A stretch of 64,000 nt of DNA, taken from the NCBI GenBank assembly GCA_040510375.1, contig JBEVJC010000011.1, positions 1 to 64,000 of the forward strand, read 5' to 3'. The position numbers and the translations under genes were made by a program. Every line of letters begins with the position of its first letter. Positions within the stretch are counted from its first letter, which is position 1. This DNA is from JBEVJC01 sp040510375 (GTDB lineage Bacteria; Bacteroidota; Bacteroidia; Chitinophagales; Chitinophagaceae). The notes beneath the pieces are model-generated. The model worked only from the letters and a program-made list of their open reading frames with translations. It was not told the origin of the DNA and did no database searches. Positions 34,083-43,087 of the stretch are shown piece after piece.

Positions 34083-35075
34083 ATGAAAGAAATCCTTCAA
34101 TCACTTTTTGAACATAAAACACTTGGTCGCGATAAGGCGAGGGAAGTACTGGTTAAAATTGGCCAGGGCCTTTACAACGAACATTCAGTTACAGCATTTA
34201 TGACGGTGTACCTGATGAGGAGCATTACCATTGATGAGTTGCTGGGTTTTCGTGATGCATTGCTGGAGTTATGCCACCCCGTTGAAATGGGAAACGAAAC
34301 AACCATCGATATCGTTGGTACCGGCGGTGACGGCAAAAACACATTTAATATTTCCACCCTTGCCTGTTTTATAGTTGCCGGAACGGGTCAGCCTGTTGCA
34401 AAACACGGTAACTATGGGGCTTCATCTGTAAGTGGTGCATCCAATGTAATGGAACAGTTGGGTTATCGTTTTAAAAATGATAGCGATTCCCTCAAACGGG
34501 AAGTGGATGAAGCAGGAATCTGTTTCCTTCATGCACCCATCTTCCATCCGGCGTTGAAATCGGTTGGGCCGATCCGGCGCAACCTGGCTATCAGGACTTT
34601 TTTCAACATGCTTGGTCCGCTTGTAAATCCCGCCCGTCCTGCTTTCCAGCTGGTTGGTGTATCCAGCCTGGAGATGGCCCGCGTTTACAATTATGTGCTG
34701 CAGTTATCCGGAAAACCATTTACCATCATCCACAGCCTTGATGGATACGATGAAATTTCCCTTACCAATGATACCCGGGTGATTACCCAGGAGGGTGAAC
34801 GGATAATGACTCCTGAACAGCTGGGCAAAAGGATGGTAAGCGCTGTTGATATTGAAGGCGGGAATACCGTGGAGGAAGCGGCAAAAATTTTTATGGATAT
34901 TATCCGGTCAGAAGGAACCTGGTCGCAGAATGCAGTAGTACTGGCGAATGCAGCAATGGCCTTATTTTGCACCGGTAAATATGCAGGTTATGAAGAGGCA
35001 TATGCGGCTGCGGTGGAAAGCCTGGAATCTGGTCGCGCCTACGGTTCATTAAAAAAATTAATCGAATTACAATGA
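34083..35075 (+). CDS. trpD: Anthranilate phosphoribosyltransferase
   Basis: A 330-residue enzyme attaching anthranilate to phosphoribosyl pyrophosphate. Motifs are DIVGTGGDGKNTFNIST for phosphoribosyl pyrophosphate binding, KHGNYGASSVSGASNVMEQLG, and IRRNLAIRTFFNMLGPLVNP for anthranilate. It overlaps trpC by four bases (ATGA), which implies translational coupling. Confidence 0.97.
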   Translation: MKEILQSLFEHKTLGRDKAREVLVKIGQGLYNEHSVTAFMTVYLMRSITIDELLGFRDALLELCHPVEMGNETTIDIVGTGGDGKNTFNISTLACFIVAGTGQPVAKHGNYGASSVSGASNVMEQLGYRFKNDSDSLKREVDEAGICFLHAPIFHPALKSVGPIRRNLAIRTFFNMLGPLVNPARPAFQLVGVSSLEMARVYNYVLQLSGKPFTIIHSLDGYDEISLTNDTRVITQEGERIMTPEQLGKRMVSAVDIEGGNTVEEAAKIFMDIIRSEGTWSQNAVVLANAAMALFCTGKYAGYEEAYAAAVESLESGRAYGSLKKLIELQ

Positions 35076-35860
35076 GTACGATCCTTGATGAGATCATATT
35101 TAATAAACGCAAAGAGATAGAACGGCTGAAACCGCTGAGCAGTATGCAGCGGTTTCGCAAGGAAGGTTTCTTCTGGGAGATAGCAAACAGGTCGCTGGTG
35201 GCTAGCCTCAACCAGGAAGGAAGTTCAGGTATTATCGCTGAGTTCAAAAGGAAAAGCCCGAGTAAGGGTTGGTTCAAACCGGCTGACCTGGAAGTGGAAC
35301 CGGTTGTCAAACATTACAATCAGTTGGGTGCTGCAGGGATTTCGGTGTTGACTGACAAGGATTTTTTTGGTGGTGATCTCGACGACCTGATCCAGACCAA
35401 GGTGATCACGGATGTGCCAATACTCCGTAAGGACTTTATTATTGACGAGTGGCAGATTGCGGAGGCAAAGGCCTTCGGGGCCGATGTGATCCTGCTGATC
35501 GCAGCATGTCTGTCACCGGTAGAAGTCAGGCAGCTGGCGGTTTTTGCCCGGACCATTGGACTGGAAGTATTACTCGAGATCCATAATGAACAGGAGCTGG
35601 GTCATATCTGTGATGAAATAAGTATGGTTGGAGTAAACAACCGGAACCTGAAAAATTTTGAAGTGGATATCCAGGTTTCGCTCGACCTGATACGCCAGTT
35701 GCCGGCTGGTATACCAGCGGTGGCTGAAAGCGGGATCAGCAATCCGGAAACGATCGTAACTTTAAGAAAAGCGGGTTTTAAAGGATTCCTCATCGGTGAA
35801 ACATTTATGAAGGAAGATGATCCCGGTAAGGCGTTTTATGAATTCGTTGGAAAGCTTTAA
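35072..35860 (+). CDS. trpC: Indole-3-glycerol phosphate synthase
   Basis: A 262-residue (beta/alpha)8-barrel closing the indole ring. Motifs are IIAEFKRKSPSKGW with the catalytic Lys, ISVLTDKDFFGGDLDDL, VPILRKDFIIDEWQI, VGVNNRNLKNFEVD and VAESGISNPETI. It is separate from trpF, whereas the two are fused in E. coli. Confidence 0.97.
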   Translation: MSTILDEIIFNKRKEIERLKPLSSMQRFRKEGFFWEIANRSLVASLNQEGSSGIIAEFKRKSPSKGWFKPADLEVEPVVKHYNQLGAAGISVLTDKDFFGGDLDDLIQTKVITDVPILRKDFIIDEWQIAEAKAFGADVILLIAACLSPVEVRQLAVFARTIGLEVLLEIHNEQELGHICDEISMVGVNNRNLKNFEVDIQVSLDLIRQLPAGIPAVAESGISNPETIVTLRKAGFKGFLIGETFMKEDDPGKAFYEFVGKL

Positions 35861-35897
35861 TGATTGATTTGCCAGTTATAAGTAAACTGGTCAGACT

Positions 35898-36584
35898 ATG
35901 AATGAAACAACAGGCAGCCTGGAACCCGGTGTTAACCGTCGCAAAACCCGTATCAAGGTTTGCGGCATGACGCTGCCTGATCAGGTAAATGCACTGGATG
36001 AAATGGGGGTCGATCTTGCCGGGTTCATTTTTTATCCGAAGTCGCCCCGGTATATGCGTGAAAAATTATCTCCCGAAAAGATGAAACGCATCGGCGGGAG
36101 GATCGCAAAAGTAGGGGTGTTTGTAAATGCCCAGTACGATGAAATGATGCAGACCGTGGATGCATACCGGCTTGACATGGTTCAGTTACATGGTGATGAA
36201 ACGCCGTTCTTCTGCGAGAAAGTGGCCAACTATGTTACGGTAATAAAGGCGTTCAGGTTAACAGACAATGATCCGATAGACTGGATCACCCGGCCGTTCA
36301 ACGATACCAGTGATATGTTTATGTTTGATACAATGGGAGCAGGGTATGGGGGAACAGGGAAGAAGTTCGACTGGAATGTGTTGAAGGAAGCCACCATGCG
36401 CAAATTGTTTTTTATGAGCGGTGGTATTGAACCTGGTGATGAAGCGAGACTAAAGGCGTTCGAAGACGAGGAACCCGGAAAGAAATTATTCGCAGTTGAT
36501 ATTAACAGCCGGTTTGAGATCAGCCCCGGTGTGAAGGACATGGTTAAGGTGGCGGCATTTGTAAAGGCAATGAAAGAAGAATGA
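35898..36584 (+). CDS. trpF: Phosphoribosylanthranilate isomerase
   Basis: A 228-residue (beta/alpha)8-barrel. It has RIKVCGMTLPDQVNAL with the catalytic Cys, GFIFYPKSPRYM, VQLHGDETPFFCEKV, MFDTMGAGYGGTGKKFDW with the catalytic Asp, and a phosphate-binding FMSGGIEPGDEA. The first 17 residues before RIKVCG are longer than usual and may not be translated. An internal start is not obvious, so the upstream ATG is kept. Confidence 0.95.
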   Translation: MNETTGSLEPGVNRRKTRIKVCGMTLPDQVNALDEMGVDLAGFIFYPKSPRYMREKLSPEKMKRIGGRIAKVGVFVNAQYDEMMQTVDAYRLDMVQLHGDETPFFCEKVANYVTVIKAFRLTDNDPIDWITRPFNDTSDMFMFDTMGAGYGGTGKKFDWNVLKEATMRKLFFMSGGIEPGDEARLKAFEDEEPGKKLFAVDINSRFEISPGVKDMVKVAAFVKAMKEE

Positions 36585-36622
36585 GGCGGTGAGAGACCTG
36601 CCAGGTTTCTAAAAATAAAAAA

Positions 36623-37828
36623 ATGAGTGAAAACAAGGGTGCTGTTCCATTGAAAAAAAATCCGGATGAACATGGATACTATGGATCATTCGGTGGTGCT
36701 TATATTCCCGAGATGCTCCATCGGAATGTGGAAGAGCTGCGTACCAGGTACCTCGAGATCATGGAAGACCCATCGTTCATCAGGGAAAACAACAGCCTGC
36801 TGAAAGATTATGCAGGCCGCGCTACACCACTTTATTTTGCCGACAGGCTGAGCCGGACTTTTGGTACCAATATCTATCTCAAGCGGGAAGATCTTTGTCA
36901 TACCGGCGCGCACAAAATCAATAATACAATCGGCCAGATCCTGGTGGCAGAACGGCTTGGTAAAAAGCGGATCATTGCCGAAACGGGTGCAGGTCAGCAT
37001 GGGGTCGCAACGGCAACGGTATGCGCATTAAAGGGACTTGAGTGTATTGTTTATATGGGTGAAAAGGATATGGCAAGACAGGCACCCAATGTGGCACGTA
37101 TGAAGATGCTCGGTGCAACGGTGCTGCCCGCAAGCAGTGGAAGCAAAACCCTGAAAGACGCTACCAATGAGGCAATCCGCGACTGGATCAATCATCCCGC
37201 AGATACATATTACATAATCGGCAGTGTGGTTGGACCACATCCCTATCCCGATATGGTTGCAAGGTTCCAGTCTGTTATCAGTAAGGAAATCAGGTGGCAG
37301 ATGCTGGAAAAAACCGGCAGTGAATTACCCACGCATGTTATCGCCTGTGTGGGTGGTGGCAGTAATGCTGCAGGAGCCTTCTATCATTTTATCGAGGAGC
37401 CGTTGGTACAACTGATCGCTGTTGAAGCAGCAGGTCTCGGTGTGGACAGCGGATTTTCCGCAGCCACCACCCAATTGGGTAAACCGGGTGTTCTTCATGG
37501 CAGTAAAAGCCTGGTGATGCAGACAGCAGACGGCCAGGTGGTTGAACCGCACAGCATTTCAGCCGGACTGGATTATCCCGGCATCGGACCCATGCATGCC
37601 GGCCTTTTTGAAACTGGCCGTGCCCGGTTCCTTTCGGCTACTGATGAAGATGCAGTGAAGTCGGCATTCAACCTTGCCAAAACAGAAGGGATCATCCCGG
37701 CATTGGAAAGCGCACATGCGTTTGCTGCACTGGAACAATTAAAATTTAATTCAGATGACCAGGTGGTAATCTGCCTGAGCGGCCGGGGCGATAAGGATAT
37801 GGCTACATACATGACTTACATCAAATAA
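36623..37828 (+). CDS. trpB: Tryptophan synthase beta chain
   Basis: A 401-residue pyridoxal-phosphate enzyme joining indole to serine. It has the pyridoxal Lys in REDLCHTGAHKINNTIGQ, AETGAGQHGVATATVCA, and phosphate-binding ACVGGGSNAAGAFYHF. Length and motifs match the TrpB1 type that works with TrpA. A small lipoprotein gene sits between it and trpA. Confidence 0.98.
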   Translation: MSENKGAVPLKKNPDEHGYYGSFGGAYIPEMLHRNVEELRTRYLEIMEDPSFIRENNSLLKDYAGRATPLYFADRLSRTFGTNIYLKREDLCHTGAHKINNTIGQILVAERLGKKRIIAETGAGQHGVATATVCALKGLECIVYMGEKDMARQAPNVARMKMLGATVLPASSGSKTLKDATNEAIRDWINHPADTYYIIGSVVGPHPYPDMVARFQSVISKEIRWQMLEKTGSELPTHVIACVGGGSNAAGAFYHFIEEPLVQLIAVEAAGLGVDSGFSAATTQLGKPGVLHGSKSLVMQTADGQVVEPHSISAGLDYPGIGPMHAGLFETGRARFLSATDEDAVKSAFNLAKTEGIIPALESAHAFAALEQLKFNSDDQVVICLSGRGDKDMATYMTYIK

Positions 37829-37832
37829 ATAT

Positions 37833-38195
37833 ATGAAAAGAACATTTTTATTTTGTTTTATTATCGTTGTGGCGTCTGCCTGTAACCGCTCACCCTATGT
37901 GGAACAAAAGCTGGAATTGGTGGAGAAAGGGAAGGATTGTAGTTTACTGGAACCCACTTTCCGGCTCACCTCCAATTTCGGGGGTGAACGATTTGAGTTC
38001 GAAAAATGCCTTCCTACAGGGTATGACATTAAGTCGATGGTCACCGAAAGGAAGGGTGACACAGTGCTGGTCAATTTTAATCCGGAAAACAAAACATCCG
38101 CCTTGTACAAGGTAACGCTTGATATCGATAGCTATCCATCCTATCGGTTTATTACCATTGACGGGCAAACGTATCCGATCAGGCCCACAAATTAA
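37833..38195 (+). CDS. Unknown lipoprotein inserted in the trp operon
   Basis: A 120-residue lipoprotein starting four bases after the trpB stop, so it is co-transcribed and probably coupled. Its signal is MKRTFLFCFIIVVASACNRS with lipid Cys17. The mature part has two more cysteines (GKDCSLLEP, EFEKCLPTGYD) that could form a disulfide, and a beta-rich pattern ending in TIDGQTYPIRPTN. No enzymatic motif is seen and I recognise no family. A role in tryptophan synthesis is not implied. Its 3' end is duplicated just downstream. Confidence 0.82.
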   Translation: MKRTFLFCFIIVVASACNRSPYVEQKLELVEKGKDCSLLEPTFRLTSNFGGERFEFEKCLPTGYDIKSMVTERKGDTVLVNFNPENKTSALYKVTLDIDSYPSYRFITIDGQTYPIRPTN

Positions 38196-38285
38196 TAAAA
38201 GGTAACATGTTGAACGGAAAAATCGTCGTATCCGATCAGGCCCACGGATTGGTAAAAGATAACATGTTGAACGGATAAGCCAGTA
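38171..38285. repeat. 3'-end echo of the trp-operon lipoprotein gene (2 copies)
   Basis: GTATCCGATCAGGCCCAC recurs exactly 57 bp later (38171 and 38228). Over 52 bp, 45 positions agree, including AACATGTTGAACGGA beyond the stop codon. This is the least decayed echo in the window. In the second copy the stop codon has become TGG, followed by TAA. Confidence 0.92.
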
Positions 38286-38324
38286 TTAAATTCTTTCATA
38301 GCGCTGCATTGATAATCCCATTTT

Positions 38325-39101
38325 ATGACCCGATTAGGACATCTTTTCCTGGAAAGGAATTCACGCATTCTCAATATATATTTTACTGCAGGATATCCTT
38401 CTCTCGGTGATACGGTTCCGGTGATGGAGGCCTTGCAGCAATCGGGTGTTGATATCATTGAACTCGGAATGCCCTATAGCGATCCGCTTGCCGATGGCCC
38501 GGTGATCCAGCAAAGCAGTATGGTTGCATTGGAGAATGGAATGACCATCCGCCACCTGCTGGAACAGCTGAAAAACTTTCGTAAAACCATTTCCCTTCCG
38601 GTTGTATTAATGGGTTATATGAATCCGGTAATGCAATACGGGTTTGAAAAATTTTGCGAAGAGGCTGCAGCTGTGGGAGTTGATGGCCTGATTATTCCCG
38701 ACCTGCCGGAATATGAATTCGAAACAATTTATGGATCGGTTTTAACCCGGCATGGACTGGATTTTATTTTCCTGGTAACCCCCGAGACCAGCGATGAACG
38801 GATCCGGAAGCTCGACCTGCTCAGTAATGGTTTCCTGTATGCGGTTTCTTCATCCTCCACAACCGGGACCGACAAAAACATGGATGAAGTGGGGGTATAC
38901 CTGCGCCGTCTCCGTGCAATGAACCTGCGGAATCCGGTGATGGCTGGTTTCGGAATCAGGGACAAAAGCACATTCGACCGTGCCTGCCTCTCTGCCAGTG
39001 GTGCAATCATCGGCAGTGCCTTTGTGCAGGCGTTGGAAGGTTCAAAGGATCTCCCTGTTACGATCTCGAAATTTATAAAGGGCATCAGGGACGAGAAATG
39101 A
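38325..39101 (+). CDS. trpA: Tryptophan synthase alpha chain
   Basis: A 258-residue (beta/alpha)8-barrel that cleaves indole-3-glycerol phosphate. Catalytic Glu and Asp lie in IIELGMPYSDPLADGPVIQ. VLMGYMNPVMQYG, GLIIPDLPEYE, FLVTPETSDERIR and GFGIRDKSTF follow. It is the last biosynthetic gene of the operon and starts about 130 bp after the lipoprotein gene, across the echo. Confidence 0.97.
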   Translation: MTRLGHLFLERNSRILNIYFTAGYPSLGDTVPVMEALQQSGVDIIELGMPYSDPLADGPVIQQSSMVALENGMTIRHLLEQLKNFRKTISLPVVLMGYMNPVMQYGFEKFCEEAAAVGVDGLIIPDLPEYEFETIYGSVLTRHGLDFIFLVTPETSDERIRKLDLLSNGFLYAVSSSSTTGTDKNMDEVGVYLRRLRAMNLRNPVMAGFGIRDKSTFDRACLSASGAIIGSAFVQALEGSKDLPVTISKFIKGIRDEK

Positions 39102-39157
39102 CCCCATTTCCACATGACTTGATTCTGGCTTATCTTTATGTCTCAAATATTCCTCGT

Positions 39158-40240
39158 ATGAAAGCCTTCGTGTTCGTAGCCCTGTTCCTTCCTTTTTTTA
39201 CATTGGGCCAATCCCAGCTTACCCTGGAAGGTAAAATCACTGGTCTTAAAGACAATACGGTTGTAGTGCTGACCGATGCAAACCGTCCGACAGATACCCT
39301 TGGGAAGGCTATTTCCCTGAAGGGCAGTTTTATCATAAAATCCCAACTCAAGGAACCCACGATTGTCAACCTCGTTCTGGGGGAAGGTCGCACCGCAATG
39401 ACTTTTCTTGACAATTCTAAAATCAAGGTAACCGGCGATATCAATAAACTGAATCAATTGGTTTATAAAGGTTCTGAAACACCGAACGATTTCAAAGCGT
39501 TCCAGGAAAATTTTGAAGGATTATTTACCACCCTTAACAGGAACGGGCAATTGGTGCAATCGGGTCAGGGTAATGACAGCATTATGCAGGTGATTTCGCG
39601 CACCAGGGATTCGGTGGAAGTACGGGTAGATCAATTCATCAACAAACGCAGGTCCTCGCCTGTAAGCGCATTCATACTTGCCATAACCATGCAATTAAAT
39701 AATGACCTGGCAAAAACAGAAACCCGGTACATGAAGTTAAAACCGGAAGCGTTGAAAAATACCTATGGTACGTATGTAGGTGACGCCATTACCAAGACAA
39801 AAGTTACGGCGATCGGCAGTGTGGCTGCGGATTTCACACAAACGGACACAGCGGGTGTGAATGTTTCCCTTTCCTCTTTCCGTGGTAAATATGTATTACT
39901 CGATTTCTGGGCCAGCTGGTGCGGACCATGCCGCCAGGAGAATCCAAATGTAGTGGCCAACTTTAATAAATTCAGTTCAAAAAATTTTACTGTACTTGGT
40001 ATATCACTCGACAGGCCAGGCCAGAAGGATAAATGGTTGCAGGCGATCCATAAAGACAATCTCACCTGGACCCATGTAAGTGATCTCCAGTTCTGGAATA
40101 ATGCTGTTGCAAAACTCTATAATGTAGAGAGCATCCCGCAAAACCTGCTGATCGGCCCTGATGGAAAGATCATCGCCAGGGACCTGCGTGGTCCGGCACT
40201 GGAAGCAAAGTTGTGCGAGGTTTTGGGTTGTTCGAATTAA
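39158..40240 (+). CDS. Secreted thioredoxin-like protein, DUF4369 plus TlpA/AhpC domain
   Basis: A 360-residue periplasmic protein. The signal peptide is MKAFVFVALFLPFFTLG. A DUF4369-type beta domain (about 20-120: LTLEGKITGLKDNTVVVLTD) and a helical linker follow. The C-terminal thioredoxin fold has the redox CxxC in FWASWCGPCRQENPN and the cis-Pro in NVESIPQNLLIGPDG. Such proteins are frequent in Bacteroidota and are thought to act in disulfide or cytochrome maturation. The frame is open back into the trpA stop, but the signal peptide fixes the start at 39158. A near-consensus TATCTTTA (39131-39138) lies upstream. Confidence 0.91.
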   Translation: MKAFVFVALFLPFFTLGQSQLTLEGKITGLKDNTVVVLTDANRPTDTLGKAISLKGSFIIKSQLKEPTIVNLVLGEGRTAMTFLDNSKIKVTGDINKLNQLVYKGSETPNDFKAFQENFEGLFTTLNRNGQLVQSGQGNDSIMQVISRTRDSVEVRVDQFINKRRSSPVSAFILAITMQLNNDLAKTETRYMKLKPEALKNTYGTYVGDAITKTKVTAIGSVAADFTQTDTAGVNVSLSSFRGKYVLLDFWASWCGPCRQENPNVVANFNKFSSKNFTVLGISLDRPGQKDKWLQAIHKDNLTWTHVSDLQFWNNAVAKLYNVESIPQNLLIGPDGKIIARDLRGPALEAKLCEVLGCSN

Positions 40241-40394
40241 GGTCTCAGATCAGTTATTTCGTGGTCCGGCACGGGAAGCAAATTGTGCCGAGTGTTGTTC
40301 GGATAAAGGTCCCGGATCAATTATTTCGTGGCCTGACACGATAGTTCACGACAAGGTAGTACAACACCTGGGCGAATTTGACAAAGCTGCGACG
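40187..40394. repeat. 3'-end echo of the TlpA-like gene (3 copies)
   Basis: CGTGGTCCGGCAC starts units at 40187, 40260 and, as CGTGGCCTGACAC, 40327 (offsets 73 and 67 bp). The first unit is the gene's own end; unit 2 keeps GGAAGCAAA, TGTTGTTCG, AAAGGTC and GATCA.TTATTT in order. The array fills the gap to the convergent response-regulator gene. Confidence 0.88.
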
Positions 40395-41036
40395 CTAAAT
40401 CAATTTATGTTCGTAAGCGAATTTAACGAGCCCGATCACGCTATTGGTCGATGTTTTCCGGAAAATATTTTTTCGGTGTGTCTCAACAGTTCTTTCACTG
40501 ATAAATAAAAAATCGGCGATCTGTTTATTATTAAATTCTTTTTCGATCAGCCGGATGATTTCGATCTCCCTTACCGTGAGATGCACCTCATTGTTTACTT
40601 TCTTTTTTTCACTTGTGTTTTTCAGTGCAGAGATGACTTCATCACTGAAGTAGATACCGCCTGCTGCGATCTTTTCCAGTGCGCTGATAAATTCAAGTTT
40701 ACCAATATTCTTGAGTACATAACCAGAGATATCAGAATCATTGATCATCTCATTCACCAGGTCGCCTTCTCCGCTCATCGATAAAGCCAGGATCCGGATC
40801 GCCGGATATTTTTTTCGTACCAGTCGGGCCAGTTCATTACCCGGAAGTACGGGCATCATTATATCGGTCAGTAATATGTCTACCGGGTATTGTTCCAGTT
40901 TATCCAGGACCTCCGAAGGATCAGTAGTAGCGAAGGCAAACGAAAATTTTTCATGCCCTTTCAGGAGTGACATCAAACCATCGATTACGATCTGGTGGTC
41001 ATCGACCAATGCCAGGGTTACTTTTCCTTTTTTCAT
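40395..41036 (-). CDS. NarL/LuxR-family response regulator
   Basis: A 213-residue regulator. The receiver has the acidic pair in LALVDDHQIVIDG, phospho-acceptor Asp58 in ILLTDIMMP and Lys in YVLKNIGK. The LuxR helix-turn-helix has LTVREIEIIRLIEKEFNNKQ and ISERTVETHRKNIFRKT. Its ATG overlaps the stop of the kinase gene by four bases, so the pair is translationally coupled. The regulated genes are unknown. Confidence 0.94.
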   Translation of the reverse strand: MKKGKVTLALVDDHQIVIDGLMSLLKGHEKFSFAFATTDPSEVLDKLEQYPVDILLTDIMMPVLPGNELARLVRKKYPAIRILALSMSGEGDLVNEMINDSDISGYVLKNIGKLEFISALEKIAAGGIYFSDEVISALKNTSEKKKVNNEVHLTVREIEIIRLIEKEFNNKQIADFLFISERTVETHRKNIFRKTSTNSVIGLVKFAYEHKLI

Positions 41037-42988
41037 CGTGTAACTGTTTCAAATGCTGAAGCCAGGGGTACATATAGTCCAATCAATGTACCACGGCCAG
41101 GTGCCGAATTAAGGTCAAAACTTCCCTTCAGGTAACCGATCCTTGCCTGGATATTTTTCAGGCCAATACCGGTGAAGTCGTTCTTCAGGGAAGTGTCGAA
41201 ACCGGTGCCGTTATCTTCAATGGTTGCACTGATTCCATCTTTATCACGGACAATTGAGATATCCAGGGATGATGCGCTGGCGTGTTTGATAACATTGTTG
41301 ACACATTCCTGGACCACCCGGTAAAGAACCGTTTCCACGTTTGAGTCGAGGCGTTTATCCAAACCTTCGGTAAACAGGTGGATCCGGATCGATTTCTGGT
41401 TGATCTTATCCAGGAAATCGCTGACAGCGGCAGCCAGGCTGTGTTTCAGCAATGCATTTGGAACCATATTATGAGATACTTCACGGATTTCCCTGCAGCT
41501 TTCATCAACAAGTCCCACGATTTTGTTGAACGCGATTTGTTGTCCCATATTCTCAAAAGTCTTTTCTGCTTCAAATGCGGAGAGGTTGATCCTGGCAGCA
41601 CTCATCATCTGGCCCACGCCATCGTGAAGGTCGCGCGCAATACGTTGCCGCTCTTTTTCTTCAGCTTCGATCACCGCCCTGGTTGCCAGTTCCTGCTGGT
41701 TCATAATCTCCAGCTGCATCCTTGCCTGTTGTTTTAGTTTAAATCTTCTGTACATGGAGTAACCCAGCAGTCCTGCCAGCAGGGCGGTTACAATGGTCCC
41801 GATCAGGATATAGTTCTTCCGGCTTAACTGGGTTTCCTGTAATTCGATTGTTTGTTTTTGTTGTTCTGTTTCGTAGAATGTCTGCATCTCTGCAATCCTT
41901 GCTTCACGTGCCGCAGTGACCAGACTATCTTTTAACCGGGTACTTTTTTTAAGGGTTTCATAAGCCAATGCGTCATTTCCCGATAACTTGTAAATGGCCG
42001 ATAACATTTCGGTGCCTTGCTGTTCACCCTGCAGGAAGCCGGCAGTATGGGCCAGTTCATTTGACCGGATAAGATAAGGCACGGCTTCCTGGTATTTCTG
42101 CTGGGTCATGAAAACGGTCCCCATATTTTTATAACTGTCACTCATCTGTTTGGCATTACCGAATGAGGAATCAATAGCAAGTGACAAACGAAAATATCCA
42201 AGCGATCGGGCATAGTCGGGCGGGTCACCAAACAGGTAACAATTAGCCATATTATCGTAGAACATGGATTTGAAGAACTGGTTATTACTTTCTTCGGAAA
42301 GACGGAGACCTTCTTTATCTATTTCCATCGCTTCACTGATCTTTCCCTGCATGCCATAGATATTGGCCAGGGTGTGGAGAGCGTTCAGCTGCTGGGTGGG
42401 AACGGCTTTATCACGCAGCACAGCAAGGGCTTCGTGCACATAACGTTCTGCCAATGGTACTTTTTCCTGGCTCTGGTATACCATGGCGATTAGTACCTTG
42501 GCATTTGCAATATCAGTAACCATTCCATTTTTTTCACTGATCCTGATTGCGGCGAAATGCTTTTCAATTGCTTCGGCATGTTTACCCAGCTGCCAGTTGC
42601 AGGAACCGGCACCCATCAATGCGCGCGCTGTCAGTGAATCATTGCCAGCGTTACGAGCCAGTGCCTCTGCTGTTGAATAATATTCCTGTGCCAGGATATA
42701 ACTGCCCTTGGTGGCCAGTGCCCGGCCGATCATTATATTACCGGTGATCTCACCCACCATGTAATTATGCAGCCTCGAAAGGGTCAAGGCTTGTGTTGCC
42801 AAAGAAAGGGAGGTATCAGCCTGGATATTTTTTGAGGCATTGGCGGCTGCGAGGTACCGGTCAATCCGGAGGGTGCCATCCGAATTTTTAGCGAGGGCAC
42901 GCAATGAATCAATTTCGCGGTTTTGCGAATGAACAGGATGAATGTAAAAAATCAGTAATGCCAGGGTGGTGGCAAGCAGTTGTCGCAT
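41033..42988 (-). CDS. TPR-repeat sensor histidine kinase
   Basis: A 651-residue kinase. After a signal peptide (MRQLLATTLALLIFYIHPVH) come about 330 residues of tetratricopeptide repeats in the periplasm. One membrane helix follows (ILIGTIVTALLAGLLGYSMY), then a coiled coil and a HisKA_3 domain with the phospho-His in RIARDLHDGVGQMMSAA. The ATPase domain has VVQECVNNVIKHA, IEDNGTGFD and GIGLKNIQARIGYL. This layout is common in Bacteroidota and pairs with LuxR-type regulators such as the overlapping downstream gene. Confidence 0.94.
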   Translation of the reverse strand: MRQLLATTLALLIFYIHPVHSQNREIDSLRALAKNSDGTLRIDRYLAAANASKNIQADTSLSLATQALTLSRLHNYMVGEITGNIMIGRALATKGSYILAQEYYSTAEALARNAGNDSLTARALMGAGSCNWQLGKHAEAIEKHFAAIRISEKNGMVTDIANAKVLIAMVYQSQEKVPLAERYVHEALAVLRDKAVPTQQLNALHTLANIYGMQGKISEAMEIDKEGLRLSEESNNQFFKSMFYDNMANCYLFGDPPDYARSLGYFRLSLAIDSSFGNAKQMSDSYKNMGTVFMTQQKYQEAVPYLIRSNELAHTAGFLQGEQQGTEMLSAIYKLSGNDALAYETLKKSTRLKDSLVTAAREARIAEMQTFYETEQQKQTIELQETQLSRKNYILIGTIVTALLAGLLGYSMYRRFKLKQQARMQLEIMNQQELATRAVIEAEEKERQRIARDLHDGVGQMMSAARINLSAFEAEKTFENMGQQIAFNKIVGLVDESCREIREVSHNMVPNALLKHSLAAAVSDFLDKINQKSIRIHLFTEGLDKRLDSNVETVLYRVVQECVNNVIKHASASSLDISIVRDKDGISATIEDNGTGFDTSLKNDFTGIGLKNIQARIGYLKGSFDLNSAPGRGTLIGLYVPLASAFETVTR

Positions 42989-43087
42989 GGTCAGGGTGTA
43001 TCTTATAAAGATACAGGAATGCCGGTCAAACCAAAAGGCCTGGACCAGGGCATTTCGGTACCGTCGTTTCCCTGAAACAGCCGGATA

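Noticed and set aside
40161..40508. 115-residue frame running past the TlpA-like gene end
   Set aside because: It starts in another frame inside the gene and continues through the echo copies and antisense to the response regulator, so it has no independent support.
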